A stretch of 29,703 nucleotides of DNA from Agrococcus beijingensis (GCF_030758955.1 NZ_CP132360.1:2193461-2223163); one strand, 5' to 3'. Counted from the stretch's first letter, positions 6,989 to 15,372 are shown. Notes: generated by a model not told the origin, from the sequence alone. Made by a program: numbers and translations.

Positions 6989-8170
6989 ATGCTCAAGAAA
7001 CTCCTCGCCGCCCTCACCGTCGCCGCCGTCTGTTTCGGCCCCGCGACCGTGCTCCTGTCCGTCGCTGTCCTCGTCAATCCTGCTGTCGCTGCGTGCGCGC
7101 CGGGGTCGTTGATCGTCGGGCCGATCCCGGACTCGCTCACTGCGACGACGCGCAATGGTGAGACGGTGACGTTGAATCGTCAGCAGCTCACCCACGCTGC
7201 GACCGTCATCACGGTTGGTGGGCAGACGGATGGGGTGGGGCGTCCGGGGGTGGTGATCGCGTTGATGGCGGCGCTCACGGAGTCGCACCTGCGGATGCTC
7301 GCCAACACCGGCACCTACCCAGAATCCGCGAACTACCCCAACGACGGGGATGCGTCCGATCACGACTCTCTCGGTCTGTTTCAGATGCGCCCGCAAGCAG
7401 GGTGGGGCTCTGTCGCGGAACTCATGGACCCGAACTATCAAGCCCGCGCCTTCTACGGCGGACCCACCGGACCCAACTACCCCTCACCGCGCGGGCTGCT
7501 CGACATTCCGGGGTGGCAGCAGCTCGACCCAGGCGAAGCGGCGCAGGCCGTTGAGGTGTCGGCGTTCCCGGACCGGTATCAGAACTATCAGCCCGTCGCC
7601 GAAGCGATCCTCACCGCACTCACCCGCCCCGCGCCATCAACCGGCGGCGGTGGAGGCGGTGAGGTGGTGGTGCCGGAGACCACCAGGGTCGTGTTCCCGT
7701 TGCCGGAGGGCTCCTGGGTGCGGACCAGCCCGTTCGGGTGGCGCACCGACCCGATCACCTTCGAGACCGCGTTCCACTCGGGCAGCGACTTCGCCGCGCC
7801 TGACGGCACCCCGATCTACGCTGTCGCCGATGGGATCGTCACCCAAGCCGGATACACCGGCTCCTGGGGTGGGCTCATCATCGTGGAGCACACCGTCGGC
7901 GGAGAGCGGGTCGCGTCCTATTACGCGCATATGTGGGAGCACGGCATCCACGTCACCGAAGGCATGACCGTCACCGCCGGGCAACACATCGGCGATGTCG
8001 GCTCCTCCGGAAAATCCACCGGGCCCCACCTCCACCTCGAAATCCGGCCCGGAGGTCAAGGGCAGCCCGCGATCGACTCCGACCAATGGCTCACCGACCA
8101 CGACGCCGAAGGCATCACCGGCGGCAACACCTCCCGTGCATCCTGCACCCTGAACGGAGGTGGGCGCTGA
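6989..8170 (+). CDS. Cell-wall hydrolase: lysozyme-like domain plus M23 endopeptidase
   Basis: 393 residues. A hydrophobic N-terminus (residues ~5-32, ending PAVAAC) is a signal peptide or anchor. Residues ~60-205 resemble a transglycosylase/lysozyme-like domain: IALMAALTESHLRMLAN with the probable catalytic Glu in TESH, then DHDSLGLFQMRPQAGWG. A Gly/Pro/Ser linker follows. The M23 (LytM-type) domain covers ~230-370, with zinc ligands H263 and D267 in HSGSD and H349 in HLHLE, plus H347. Such two-headed hydrolases open the peptidoglycan for the conjugation channel of Gram-positive bacteria (VirB1-like role). The gene starts six bases after its neighbour and overlaps the next start by one base, so it is in the same operon. 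Confidence 0.9.
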   Translation: MLKKLLAALTVAAVCFGPATVLLSVAVLVNPAVAACAPGSLIVGPIPDSLTATTRNGETVTLNRQQLTHAATVITVGGQTDGVGRPGVVIALMAALTESHLRMLANTGTYPESANYPNDGDASDHDSLGLFQMRPQAGWGSVAELMDPNYQARAFYGGPTGPNYPSPRGLLDIPGWQQLDPGEAAQAVEVSAFPDRYQNYQPVAEAILTALTRPAPSTGGGGGGEVVVPETTRVVFPLPEGSWVRTSPFGWRTDPITFETAFHSGSDFAAPDGTPIYAVADGIVTQAGYTGSWGGLIIVEHTVGGERVASYYAHMWEHGIHVTEGMTVTAGQHIGDVGSSGKSTGPHLHLEIRPGGQGQPAIDSDQWLTDHDAEGITGGNTSRASCTLNGGGR

Positions 8171-8436
8171 TGGACGTGTTCCCTGACTTCGGCGGCGTCG
8201 GCGCAGCCGACGACCTCCGCACGGTGATCGGTGCGCTACTGATGTTCGTACTCATCATCGCCGTACTGATGCTGATTATCTCCGCGATCATCTGGGCCAT
8301 CTCATCTTCGACCGGTAACCCGCACACCGCCACAAAAGCCCGGCTCGGGGTCTGGGTGGCACTCGGCACGGCAGCCCTCGCCGGAGCCGGTGTCGCCTGG
8401 GTCAACTTCCTCCTGGGCGTCGGCGACCGCTTGTAG
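8170..8436 (+). CDS. DUF6112-like small membrane protein (first copy)
   Basis: 88 residues with two transmembrane segments (about 21-45 and 60-82) around a short loop, SSSTGNPHTATKARLGVW. It is clearly paralogous to the protein at 9937-10206: both share the SNPH/GNPH loop, a GVW/GVL second helix start and a NFxxGVG end. The size, two-helix hairpin and location between the hydrolase and the TrbL-like gene suggest a VirB2/VirB3-like pilin or channel subunit; this is inference. Its ATG overlaps the A of the previous TGA. After its stop, a GACAGGAGGTTGCGAG sequence (8448-8463) looks like an unused ribosome site, perhaps left over from the gene order before the minus-strand gene was inserted. Confidence 0.8.
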   Translation: MDVFPDFGGVGAADDLRTVIGALLMFVLIIAVLMLIISAIIWAISSSTGNPHTATKARLGVWVALGTAALAGAGVAWVNFLLGVGDRL

Positions 8437-8474
8437 GCGTGTCGGTGACAGGAGGTTGCGAGGTACCAGTCTTC

Positions 8475-9833
8475 CTAGAACGGGAGTGCGGGCGAGGATG
8501 CATCTGAAGCGGTCTGTGCTCGTTCGTCTTCGGTGTCGTTCTGCCACTCAGTTTTGATCGCGATGATGAGTTCACGGTCGGAGCCCAGTTTTGCCATTGC
8601 CTTCTTGAACGCCTGAGAACGCGTGCTTGCTGTTCCGATGAATCCGCGTGAGATGAGCTGGGTGAAGGCCCCTCGCCCGAGGTACTTGGTGTTGTTGTAG
8701 GTCACTCGGAAGCCAGATCGTGGGCCGGCTTTGAACGTCGAATCAGTCATGGCGAGCCGCATCCAGTCAGCGGAGACATACATGCCTTTGAGCGTCTTCC
8801 CGTCGAGTTTTCGACCAGCGTCTCCGCGCACGAACTTGAACCAAAATGGGGTATCGAAAGCTCGCCAGTCGATGGTCTTCCTCGGGACTTCACGGCCTTT
8901 CGGCATGAGATTGAGTTGTTTCTCTATCTCGTTCTTACGTCGATAAACCCACTCGTAGCTGCCGCTCCCGTCGCCGCTGTCAGCTCGTTCCAGTCTCTTG
9001 TATTGAACGAAGGTGAAAGCGTCGTGAACCTGATCCCAGTAGAGAAGGTCGACACCAAGCTCTTCCTCTATGGGTTTCTTGTTGACAGACATGACGAGGA
9101 GCTTCCGTTGGCCGCTGCGATCCTCGAACACGGCGAGGCTGGCCGCCCGTTGATCGGCGATCAGCTTGCCATCGAAACGTTGAAGATCGAGCGGCAGAAG
9201 CTCCTCCTCCATATCTCGCTCATACCCAGCGTTTAGCACGGTATCGAGAAGTGTCTCTTTTTCCTCGACGCTGGGCGGCTCGCTGAAAGCATCCGCGGGC
9301 AACGGAATCTCAGCAATCTGCGAAGCCAGCAAGACCGCATCACGCGCTTCAACTCTCGATTGCTGCACCTCGTCATCGAAGGTGCGCGGCGATCTGAATA
9401 CGGAATCCAGCCACGGTCCGACCGTTGGGTCAACCTGTCTGAGATGTTCGAGGAGAGCTCTTGCTGTAGGACTATCGAGTCGACGTGCGTAGAAGCGCTG
9501 CGGCATTGACGGCATCGAGACTGCCTGTTCTCTCAGTTCTCCGAACTCAAGAGGCGCGAGCAGACGAAGGATCGGCGACAAGGTCGCGCGTAGCGTTCCG
9601 CTCGCAATGCCGGCGACGCCGCGCGTGACAGCCAACCCGATCAGATAGTCCCCGGTGCCGAGTTCTTCATCTCCTTCGCGCACGATGGCGCAGAGGGAAC
9701 CGAAGGTCGGGGTGGATTCTTTGTCGAACGCTTCGCTGATTTTCTCGACGCTCAGATAGCTGATCCGGTTCGCGCCCTTCGCGTGGACGACGTACATCAC
9801 TAAAGGCGGCATCGTCTCGGTGCGTCCGGTCAT
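8475..9833 (-). CDS. Unknown cargo protein with a PD-(D/E)XK-like (QxK) nuclease signature
   Basis: 452 residues, the only minus-strand protein gene within the element, placed between two DUF6112 paralogues. I do not recognise the whole protein. Residues ~218-282 show a beta-strand-rich core: a hydrophobic strand (KLLVMSV), then GVDLLYWD with D262, and FTFVQYKRL with Q277-Y-K279. The D...QxK spacing (about 14 residues) fits the active site of Mrr-like restriction endonuclease folds; E256-E258 precede it. The N-terminal half is mostly helical; the C-terminal third (residues ~320-430) is basic. GC content is visibly lower than in flanking genes. The start at 9833 has no usable spacer after AGGAG, but TAAAAT lies six bases upstream, typical of a leaderless transcript. 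I infer an accessory defence or anti-competitor function; a non-nuclease role is possible. Confidence 0.72.
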   Translation of the reverse strand: MTGRTETMPPLVMYVVHAKGANRISYLSVEKISEAFDKESTPTFGSLCAIVREGDEELGTGDYLIGLAVTRGVAGIASGTLRATLSPILRLLAPLEFGELREQAVSMPSMPQRFYARRLDSPTARALLEHLRQVDPTVGPWLDSVFRSPRTFDDEVQQSRVEARDAVLLASQIAEIPLPADAFSEPPSVEEKETLLDTVLNAGYERDMEEELLPLDLQRFDGKLIADQRAASLAVFEDRSGQRKLLVMSVNKKPIEEELGVDLLYWDQVHDAFTFVQYKRLERADSGDGSGSYEWVYRRKNEIEKQLNLMPKGREVPRKTIDWRAFDTPFWFKFVRGDAGRKLDGKTLKGMYVSADWMRLAMTDSTFKAGPRSGFRVTYNNTKYLGRGAFTQLISRGFIGTASTRSQAFKKAMAKLGSDRELIIAIKTEWQNDTEDERAQTASDASSPALPF

Positions 9834-9845
9834 CTCCTCATTTTA
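9834..9845 (-). promoter_or_regulatory. Probable leaderless -10 promoter element of the cargo gene
   Basis: On the minus strand, TAAAAT (9840-9845) is followed by six bases (GAGGAG) and then the ATG at 9833. This is the spacing of a -10 box to a transcription start at the A of the start codon, as in actinobacterial leaderless mRNAs. No convincing -35 box is seen. The GAGGAG is too close to the ATG to serve as a Shine-Dalgarno. Confidence 0.45.
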
Positions 9846-9876
9846 GGTGAGCTCCCAGATGCGCGATGGGGGCGCG

Positions 9877-9936
9877 GGTGCACCTGGCTGGCAAGTTCGC
9901 CATTCCCTGGCGTTTGTGAGCTGAAGGAGCATCCCT
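9877..9936 (+). promoter_or_regulatory. CACCTG motif in leader of second DUF6112 gene
   Basis: GGGTGCACCTGGCTGGCAA (9877-9895) matches the recurring motif. It lies 40-60 bases before the GTG at 9937, whose Shine-Dalgarno is GAAGGAG (9922-9928). Only short local complementarity (TGGC with GCCA, 9889-9902) is visible. The site also lies just upstream of the divergent minus-strand gene. Confidence 0.4.
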
Positions 9937-10206
9937 GTGATTGATATTGACCCGAACGGTACCGGGCTTCCCGGTATCGAGCAGTTGCGCATCATCGTCG
10001 GCGCGGTGATGACCGTCGGCCTGATCCTCTCCGTCCTCGCCCTGATCGTCTCCGCGATCGTATGGGGCTTCGGCGCGAACAGCAGCAACCCGCATCTCGC
10101 TTCGCGCGGGAAGGTCGGCGTGCTCGTGTCCTGCGGCGCGGCGATCATCTGCGGCGCGTCGGTGACGCTCATCAACTTCTTCTGGGGCGTCGGCCAAGCC
10201 GTCTAA
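9937..10206 (+). CDS. DUF6112-like small membrane protein (second copy)
   Basis: 89 residues, starting at GTG 9937 after GAAGGAG. Two transmembrane helices (about 18-45 and 58-82) flank the loop ANSSNPHLASRGK. It is a diverged paralogue of the protein at 8170-8436, with the same length and loop. Members of this family stand next to TrbL/VirB6-like genes in actinobacterial ICEs, so a structural role in the mating channel is likely. The two copies have drifted enough that they probably do not replace each other. The next gene begins 30 bases later behind GGAAGGAGG. Confidence 0.8.
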   Translation: MIDIDPNGTGLPGIEQLRIIVGAVMTVGLILSVLALIVSAIVWGFGANSSNPHLASRGKVGVLVSCGAAIICGASVTLINFFWGVGQAV

Positions 10207-10236
10207 CCCCACCACGGACGAGGGAAGGAGGATGCG

Positions 10237-11625
10237 GTGAGTGTGTGTGATGTGCCGGTGATCTCGGCCGTATGCGACACCGTCGGGCAAGGAGCAGCGA
10301 CGTTGATCGCGGCCCCGTTCGACTGGCTCGCCCAGGCAATGGGCGGGGCGGCGGCGTGGCTGTTCGAGGCGGTCTGGACGGTATTCGACACCACTACCCT
10401 CGTCGACGTCACCGACGAAGGCTACGTCGGAGTCTACAACATCCTCTTCGGGGTCGCAGTGTTCGTGGTGCTGATCTTCTTCTGCCTGCAACTGATCACC
10501 GGCCTCGTCCACCGCGACCCCACCGCCCTCACCCGCGCCGCCCTGGGAGCTGCGAAAAGCATCCTCGGCTCGTTCGTCGCGATCGGTCTCACGGGGCTGT
10601 TGTTGGAGATCACGGATCAGCTCGCGGTCGGGATCGTGCAGGCCACGGGGAACACGATGGAATCTATCGGCGACCGCATCACCCTCCTCGCGGCAGGGTT
10701 CGCGGGGATCAACATCGCCGCCCCCGGTGTCGGGGCGATCGTCACGATCTTCCTCGCAGGACTCGCCATCAGTGCGGCTGCGATCGTGTGGTTCTCCCTC
10801 CTGATCCGCAAAGCCCTCCTCCTGGTCGCGATCGTATTCGCCCCGATCGCTCTCGCGGGGTTCTCGTGGGATGCGACCAAGGGGTGGTTCGGGAAATGGG
10901 CGACGTTCGTGATCGCGTTGATCTTGTCGAAGCTCGTGCTGGTGGTGATCTTCCTCGTCGCGATCACCCAAGTGTCTGCGCCGATTGAGCTTGATCTGGC
11001 GTCGATCAGTGATCCCATCGCAGGTGTGGTGTTGATGTTCATCGCTGCGTTCGCCCCATACATGACGTACAAGTTCGTCACGTTCATCGGCTTCGATATG
11101 TATCACTCGATGAGCGCCGAACAAGAAGCCAAATCCGCCCTCAACCGCCCCATCCCCGTCCCGTCAGCACCGAAGGCGGACGGGACGAAGAAGGTACTCG
11201 ACGGCGCCGACAACGGCGGTGGTGCGGCACCACCCAGTGAAGGCACCCCACCCGCAACGACGGCCACTCCCGCTACAGGAGGGGGCGCAGCGGGTGGTTC
11301 TGGTGCCGCAGCTGGTGCGGGGGCTGGGAGTGCGGGCGGCGGTGCTGGCGCAGCTGGTGCCGGGGCCGGCGGGGCTGCTGCTGCGGGGCCTGCGGCGGCG
11401 GTCGTTGTCGGGGCTCAGGTGGTCGGTGCGGCAGCGACCGCGGGGCCGAAGCTCGGTGGCAAGGTCGGCGGTGCTGCGGAAGGGCACGCGGCCGGGGCCG
11501 GTGAGACCGTGCAACCCGCACCACCACCTGCGCCGAATCACACACCGACCGCACCACCGGCACGACCTACACCCTCGACGCCGCCGCCTGTGCCGTCACC
11601 GAAGCCGTCTGCCGGGAAGGAATAA
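10237..11625 (+). CDS. TrbL/VirB6-like conjugal transfer membrane protein
   Basis: 462 residues, GTG start preceded by GGAAGGAGGATGCG. The N-terminal 290 residues contain about six to eight hydrophobic helices (for example IAAPFDWLAQAMGGAAAWLF, YNILFGVAVFVVLIFFCL, AGLAISAAAIVWFSLLI, FVIALILSKLVLVVIFLVAI and VVLMFIAAFAPYMTYK). This is the polytopic core of TrbL/VirB6 inner-membrane channel proteins. A motif KALLLVAIVFAPIALAGF precedes the W-rich segment typical of this group. The last ~150 residues are low-complexity: Gly/Ala runs and then Pro/Thr/Ser, probably a flexible cytoplasmic tail. It is followed by the SCO6880-type gene after three bases, so the two are co-translated. Confidence 0.85.
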   Translation: MSVCDVPVISAVCDTVGQGAATLIAAPFDWLAQAMGGAAAWLFEAVWTVFDTTTLVDVTDEGYVGVYNILFGVAVFVVLIFFCLQLITGLVHRDPTALTRAALGAAKSILGSFVAIGLTGLLLEITDQLAVGIVQATGNTMESIGDRITLLAAGFAGINIAAPGVGAIVTIFLAGLAISAAAIVWFSLLIRKALLLVAIVFAPIALAGFSWDATKGWFGKWATFVIALILSKLVLVVIFLVAITQVSAPIELDLASISDPIAGVVLMFIAAFAPYMTYKFVTFIGFDMYHSMSAEQEAKSALNRPIPVPSAPKADGTKKVLDGADNGGGAAPPSEGTPPATTATPATGGGAAGGSGAAAGAGAGSAGGGAGAAGAGAGGAAAAGPAAAVVVGAQVVGAAATAGPKLGGKVGGAAEGHAAGAGETVQPAPPPAPNHTPTAPPARPTPSTPPPVPSPKPSAGKE

Positions 11626-11628
11626 TCG

Positions 11629-13098
11629 ATGTCGACTCAGCAGAACACGAGCAGTGCAGGGTTTGGGCTGCGGGCGGTGCAGTTCTCCCGCCTCACCCGC
11701 CGCGGCATCCTCCTCGGCCTCTCCCTCCCGCAACTCATCGCCCTCGCCACAGGCGTCCTCTCCATCGTCGGCGCCCTCTACGCCGGCGGCGGGATACTGC
11801 TGGCCTGGACCGCACCCATCTGGCTCCTCTCCGCCGTCCTCGCCTGGACCCCGGTCGGGGGCCGGAAACTCATCGAATGGGTGCCCGTCACCTTCCGGTG
11901 GGTTGCCCGCACGCAGGCACGGCAGACGGTGTTCCGGCGGCGGGTCGTGAAACCGCGTCCTGCGGGGACGCTCGCTCTTCCAGGTGATGCGGCGTCGCTT
12001 CGGGAGTGGGAGGACCCGGAGACCGGGGCGGCGATGATCCACGACCCCCATCACCAGACCCTCACCGCGATCGTCGGCGTCTCACATCCCGCGTTCGTGC
12101 TCCTCGACCCCGGAGAGCAGGAACGCCGCGTCGCCACCTGGGGGCGCGTGCTCGCCACCACCTGCCGGTCCGGGCGGATCGCCCGCCTGCAAGTGTGCGA
12201 ACGCACCCTCCCCGATGGGGGTTCCGGGCTGGTCGAATGGTGGCAACGCCACGGCACCGATGACGGTTCCTGGACCTCCACCGTGTACCGGGAACTCATC
12301 GACCGTGCCGGTCCCGCCGGGGAACGCCACGCCACCACCATCAGCCTTGCCCTCGACCTCAAAGCCTCAGCCCGACAGGTACGCACCAACGGCGGCGGAA
12401 TCAAAGGTGCCGCCGCCGTCCTTCGCCAAGAGATGACAACGCTCGTGACCGCGTTTCGGGCGGCGGAGCTCACGATCACCGGGTGGCTCACCCCCGCTCA
12501 GGTCGCGGTGATCCTCCGCTCCGCCTACGACCCCGCTACCGCGGCGATCCTCGAACGGAACACCGACATCGGGCGTTCCCTTGCGACTGCGGGGCCGGTC
12601 GCGGTCACCGAGTCGTGGGATCGCCTGCGGTCGGATTCCGCGCACCATGCGGTGCTGTGGGTGTCGGAGTGGCCGAGGTCGCAGGTGTATCCGGGGTTTC
12701 TCGCCCCGGTGTTGTTGTCGTCGGGGATTCAACGTTCGTTCTCGCTGGTGTGCACGCCGATCCGGTCGGATCAAGCAGCCCGTGACATCAGGAAGAAGAA
12801 GACCGAACTGATCTCAGATGCGGCGCAGCGGCAGAAAATGGGGCAGATCGAAGACGCCTCTCAAACCGCCGAATACGGTGATGTCCTCCAACAAGAAGCC
12901 GACCTCACCGCCGGCCACGGTGTGCTCCGCTACACCGGCCTCATCAGCGTCAGCGCGCCGTCCCCGGAAGAACTCGACACCGCGGTCGCGGCGATCGAAC
13001 AGGCCGCGATCCAAGCGTCTTGTGAGACCCGCCGTCTTGTTGGGCAGCAGGCGCAAGCCTTCACGGTCGCAGCGTTGCCGCTGTGCCGCACCGTCTGA
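11629..13098 (+). CDS. SCO6880-type type IV secretion protein (VirB3/VirB4 N-terminal half)
   Basis: 489 residues. Two hydrophobic segments near the start (about 28-50 and 55-75: GILLGLSLPQLIALATGVLS and GGILLAWTAPIWLLSAVLAW) resemble a PrgI/VirB3-like membrane part. The remainder matches the actinobacterial SCO6880 family, which corresponds to the N-terminal non-ATPase domain of VirB4 and lacks a P-loop. The ATPase part is encoded separately at 13894-15372, so VirB4 function is split between two proteins. Landmarks include HDPHHQTLTAIVGVSHPAF and WVSEWPRSQVYPGFLAPVLL. It probably docks the ATPase to the membrane channel. The next gene starts 19 bases later. Confidence 0.85.
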   Translation: MSTQQNTSSAGFGLRAVQFSRLTRRGILLGLSLPQLIALATGVLSIVGALYAGGGILLAWTAPIWLLSAVLAWTPVGGRKLIEWVPVTFRWVARTQARQTVFRRRVVKPRPAGTLALPGDAASLREWEDPETGAAMIHDPHHQTLTAIVGVSHPAFVLLDPGEQERRVATWGRVLATTCRSGRIARLQVCERTLPDGGSGLVEWWQRHGTDDGSWTSTVYRELIDRAGPAGERHATTISLALDLKASARQVRTNGGGIKGAAAVLRQEMTTLVTAFRAAELTITGWLTPAQVAVILRSAYDPATAAILERNTDIGRSLATAGPVAVTESWDRLRSDSAHHAVLWVSEWPRSQVYPGFLAPVLLSSGIQRSFSLVCTPIRSDQAARDIRKKKTELISDAAQRQKMGQIEDASQTAEYGDVLQQEADLTAGHGVLRYTGLISVSAPSPEELDTAVAAIEQAAIQASCETRRLVGQQAQAFTVAALPLCRTV

Positions 13099-13117
13099 GA
13101 GCAAGTAGGAGCCCGTC

Positions 13118-13897
13118 ATGCCGACCTTCCAGAACCCGACCGCCGACGCCGCGGAAGCGTCCGAAGCGCTCCGCGGCCTCGCACATGCGACCCGTACGTT
13201 TGAGAACCCCGCCGACACCTACACTGTGCTCGGTGATCTCCTTGCCGGGGTGCGATCCCTCCGGCAAGTGCTCGACCAGCTCGCCACCGCCCACTCCACG
13301 AACCAAGTGCGCGCTTATGACGACGCCGGGAACCAAGGTGTCGGCGCAAGTCACGCTTTCACCGCGGCCGCCGAACTGCGGCAGGCCGCGGCGTTGCTCG
13401 ATGGGGTGCACGACCAGGTGGATGCCGCCATGGGCGCCTCGGGGCGTATCGCATGGCGCCCCGCCCCTTCAGACTCTGTCCCTGCCCGGCGGGTGGGGAT
13501 CGTGTTCCTGCAAGGACAGGACGCCGACGAGGTGCTGGCCATCATCGACCGTGACGGCACTGATGCGGCGATCGAGCACCTGGCCGGGTTCGACATGGGC
13601 GAAGAGACCACACAGGCGGCGCTCGTCAACGGATACGTCTACGACACCATCCCCGCCGGCCCGCTCGACCGCACCACCACCGCAGGCATCTACACGCTGA
13701 CGTACAACCATGACCACGGGCACGTCTCCCTCCTCCGCACGCACCCGGAGACACGAGAACCGGATGCCGGAGCTCCGGCGACGCGGACTGCGCCGAGCCA
13801 TCCACAGCCACGCCGCCAAGCGCCCGTGGTCGAAGACGAGGATGACTGGTTCGCACCGTCGCAGTCCTCCTCGGTGTCTCGGGGGCGAGCGCTGTGA
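13118..13897 (+). CDS. Hypothetical element protein between the two VirB4 halves
   Basis: 259 residues, family not recognised. Residues ~1-115 look all-helical, with heptad-like hydrophobic spacing (LAGVRSLRQVLDQLATAH, AAELRQAAALLDGVHDQVDAAM) and could form a helical hairpin. Residues ~125-210 look like a compact alpha/beta domain (VGIVFLQGQDADEVLAIID, EHLAGFDMGEETTQAALVNG, GIYTLTYNHDHGHVSLLR). The tail is Pro-rich and acidic (VVEDEDDWFAP). There is no signal peptide or membrane segment, so it should be cytoplasmic. Its stop overlaps the GTG start of the VirB4-like ATPase (GTGA), and coupling to that gene suggests the protein works with the ATPase. The ATG at 13118 is preceded by AGTAGGAG. 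Confidence 0.7.
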   Translation: MPTFQNPTADAAEASEALRGLAHATRTFENPADTYTVLGDLLAGVRSLRQVLDQLATAHSTNQVRAYDDAGNQGVGASHAFTAAAELRQAAALLDGVHDQVDAAMGASGRIAWRPAPSDSVPARRVGIVFLQGQDADEVLAIIDRDGTDAAIEHLAGFDMGEETTQAALVNGYVYDTIPAGPLDRTTTAGIYTLTYNHDHGHVSLLRTHPETREPDAGAPATRTAPSHPQPRRQAPVVEDEDDWFAPSQSSSVSRGRAL

Positions 13898-15372
13898 CCG
13901 ATCGGCAGAAGCTCCATACCGCGGCGTTGGTCGAACCGGCCGGGGAACGCCGCCGGCAGCGGAAAGCACGCAAGCACGCGGCCACGAAGATCGAGACCAA
14001 CGCACGCCGCACTGAGCAGTCGGCAGAGCGTGAACGGGTGGCCGCTGAGCGTGCCGAACGCCGAAACACCACCTACCTGCCCGCCGCAGGCGAACCAGGG
14101 GCAGCGGCGTTACGGACGCCGGGCAGGTTGCGATTGCCGCGGCATCAGGACACGTCCGCGACGCTCGCGGGCGCCTACCCGTTCCTCGCCGAAGGTGGCC
14201 TCGGTGCTGACGGCGTGTTCATCGGCCAGGACCTGTACTCGGGTGGCTCGTTCGTCTACGATCCCTGGACTCTGTACGCCCGCGGGGTCATCACCGCACC
14301 CAACATTGTCCTCGCTGGCATCGTCGGGTCCGGTAAATCCTCACTCGCGAAATCGCTCTATGCGCGGTCGATCCCGTTTGGTCGCCGTGTGTATGTGCCC
14401 GGCGATCCGAAGGGTGAGCATACGGCGGTGGCGGAGGCTGTTGGTGGGCGAGCGATCGTGCTCGGGCATGGGCTTCGCAACCGGCTCAACCCGCTCGATG
14501 AGGGCCACCGCCCGTCCGGGGTGAGCGATGCGGAATGGGCGGCGCAAGTCGCGTCCCGCCGCCGGGAACTCATCGGCGCGCTCGCAGAAACCGTGCTGGA
14601 TCGGGTGCTGTCGCCGTTGGAGCACACCGCGATCGACCTCGCTCTCCAAGACAGCGTCCGCACCGCTGACGTGCCGATCCTGCCTATGGTGGTCGACCGC
14701 ATCCTGAGCCCCGATCCTGCGACCGACACGGATGGCCGGCTGGCAGAAGACGGCAGGCTCGTCGGCCACGCCCTCCGCCGCCTCGTGGCGGGCGATCTTG
14801 CCGGATTGTTCGATGGGCCATCGACGGTCAGGTTCGACCCATCGCTCCCGATGGTGAGCTTGGACCTGTCCCGCGTCGCGGAGAACTCGACGCTGATCTC
14901 CGTGCTGATGACCTGCTCCAGCGCGTGGATGGAGTCGGCGTTGATGGACCCGAACGGCGGGCACCGGTGGGTGATCTACGACGAAGCCTGGCGACTCATG
15001 GCCTACCCAGCTCTCCTGCGCCGTATGGACGCGCAATGGCGGCTCGCCAGGCATTACGGGATCGCGAACATGCTGATCTTCCACAAACTCACCGACCTCG
15101 ACAACGTCGGCGACCAAGGCTCCGCGATGCGCGCCCTCGCCAACAGCCTGTTGGCGAATGCGGAGACCAGGATCATCTACCGGCAAGAACCCGACCAGCT
15201 CGGAGCCACCGCCGCAGCCCTCGGACTCACCGGCACCGAACAGAAACTCCTCCCAGGACTCGGCACCGGGCAAGGACTCTGGCGCATCAAAGAACGCTCC
15301 TTCGTCGTCCAGCACCAACTTCACCCGGCCGAGCTCGCCGCGTTCGACACCACCGCGAGGATGAAGGGCTAA
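13894..15372 (+). CDS. VirB4-like type IV secretion ATPase (C-terminal half)
   Basis: 492 residues. A highly basic, Arg/Ala/Glu-rich N-terminus (residues ~1-60, possible coiled coil) precedes the ATPase domain. The Walker A motif is G142-I-V-G-S-G-K148-S-S, and Walker B is RWVIYDEAW with D363-E364. The order and spacing (GQDLYSGGSFVYDPW before the P-loop; RRMDAQWRLARHYGIANML and a LLANAETRIIYRQ after Walker B) match VirB4/TraE-type ATPases. It should power assembly of the conjugation channel and substrate transfer at the inner face of the membrane. It pairs with the SCO6880-type protein as the other half of VirB4. The GTG start overlaps the preceding stop. Confidence 0.9.
   Translation: MTDRQKLHTAALVEPAGERRRQRKARKHAATKIETNARRTEQSAERERVAAERAERRNTTYLPAAGEPGAAALRTPGRLRLPRHQDTSATLAGAYPFLAEGGLGADGVFIGQDLYSGGSFVYDPWTLYARGVITAPNIVLAGIVGSGKSSLAKSLYARSIPFGRRVYVPGDPKGEHTAVAEAVGGRAIVLGHGLRNRLNPLDEGHRPSGVSDAEWAAQVASRRRELIGALAETVLDRVLSPLEHTAIDLALQDSVRTADVPILPMVVDRILSPDPATDTDGRLAEDGRLVGHALRRLVAGDLAGLFDGPSTVRFDPSLPMVSLDLSRVAENSTLISVLMTCSSAWMESALMDPNGGHRWVIYDEAWRLMAYPALLRRMDAQWRLARHYGIANMLIFHKLTDLDNVGDQGSAMRALANSLLANAETRIIYRQEPDQLGATAAALGLTGTEQKLLPGLGTGQGLWRIKERSFVVQHQLHPAELAAFDTTARMKG

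Noticed and set aside
9838..11124. Long minus-strand frame opposite the TrbL-like gene
   Set aside because: His/Asp/Arg-rich shadow translation; the opposite strand encodes a coherent polytopic membrane protein.
11270..11500. Gly/Ala-rich repeat region as a separate repeat element
   Set aside because: It is the low-complexity tail of the TrbL-like protein, in frame and uninterrupted, and not a DNA-level repeat array.
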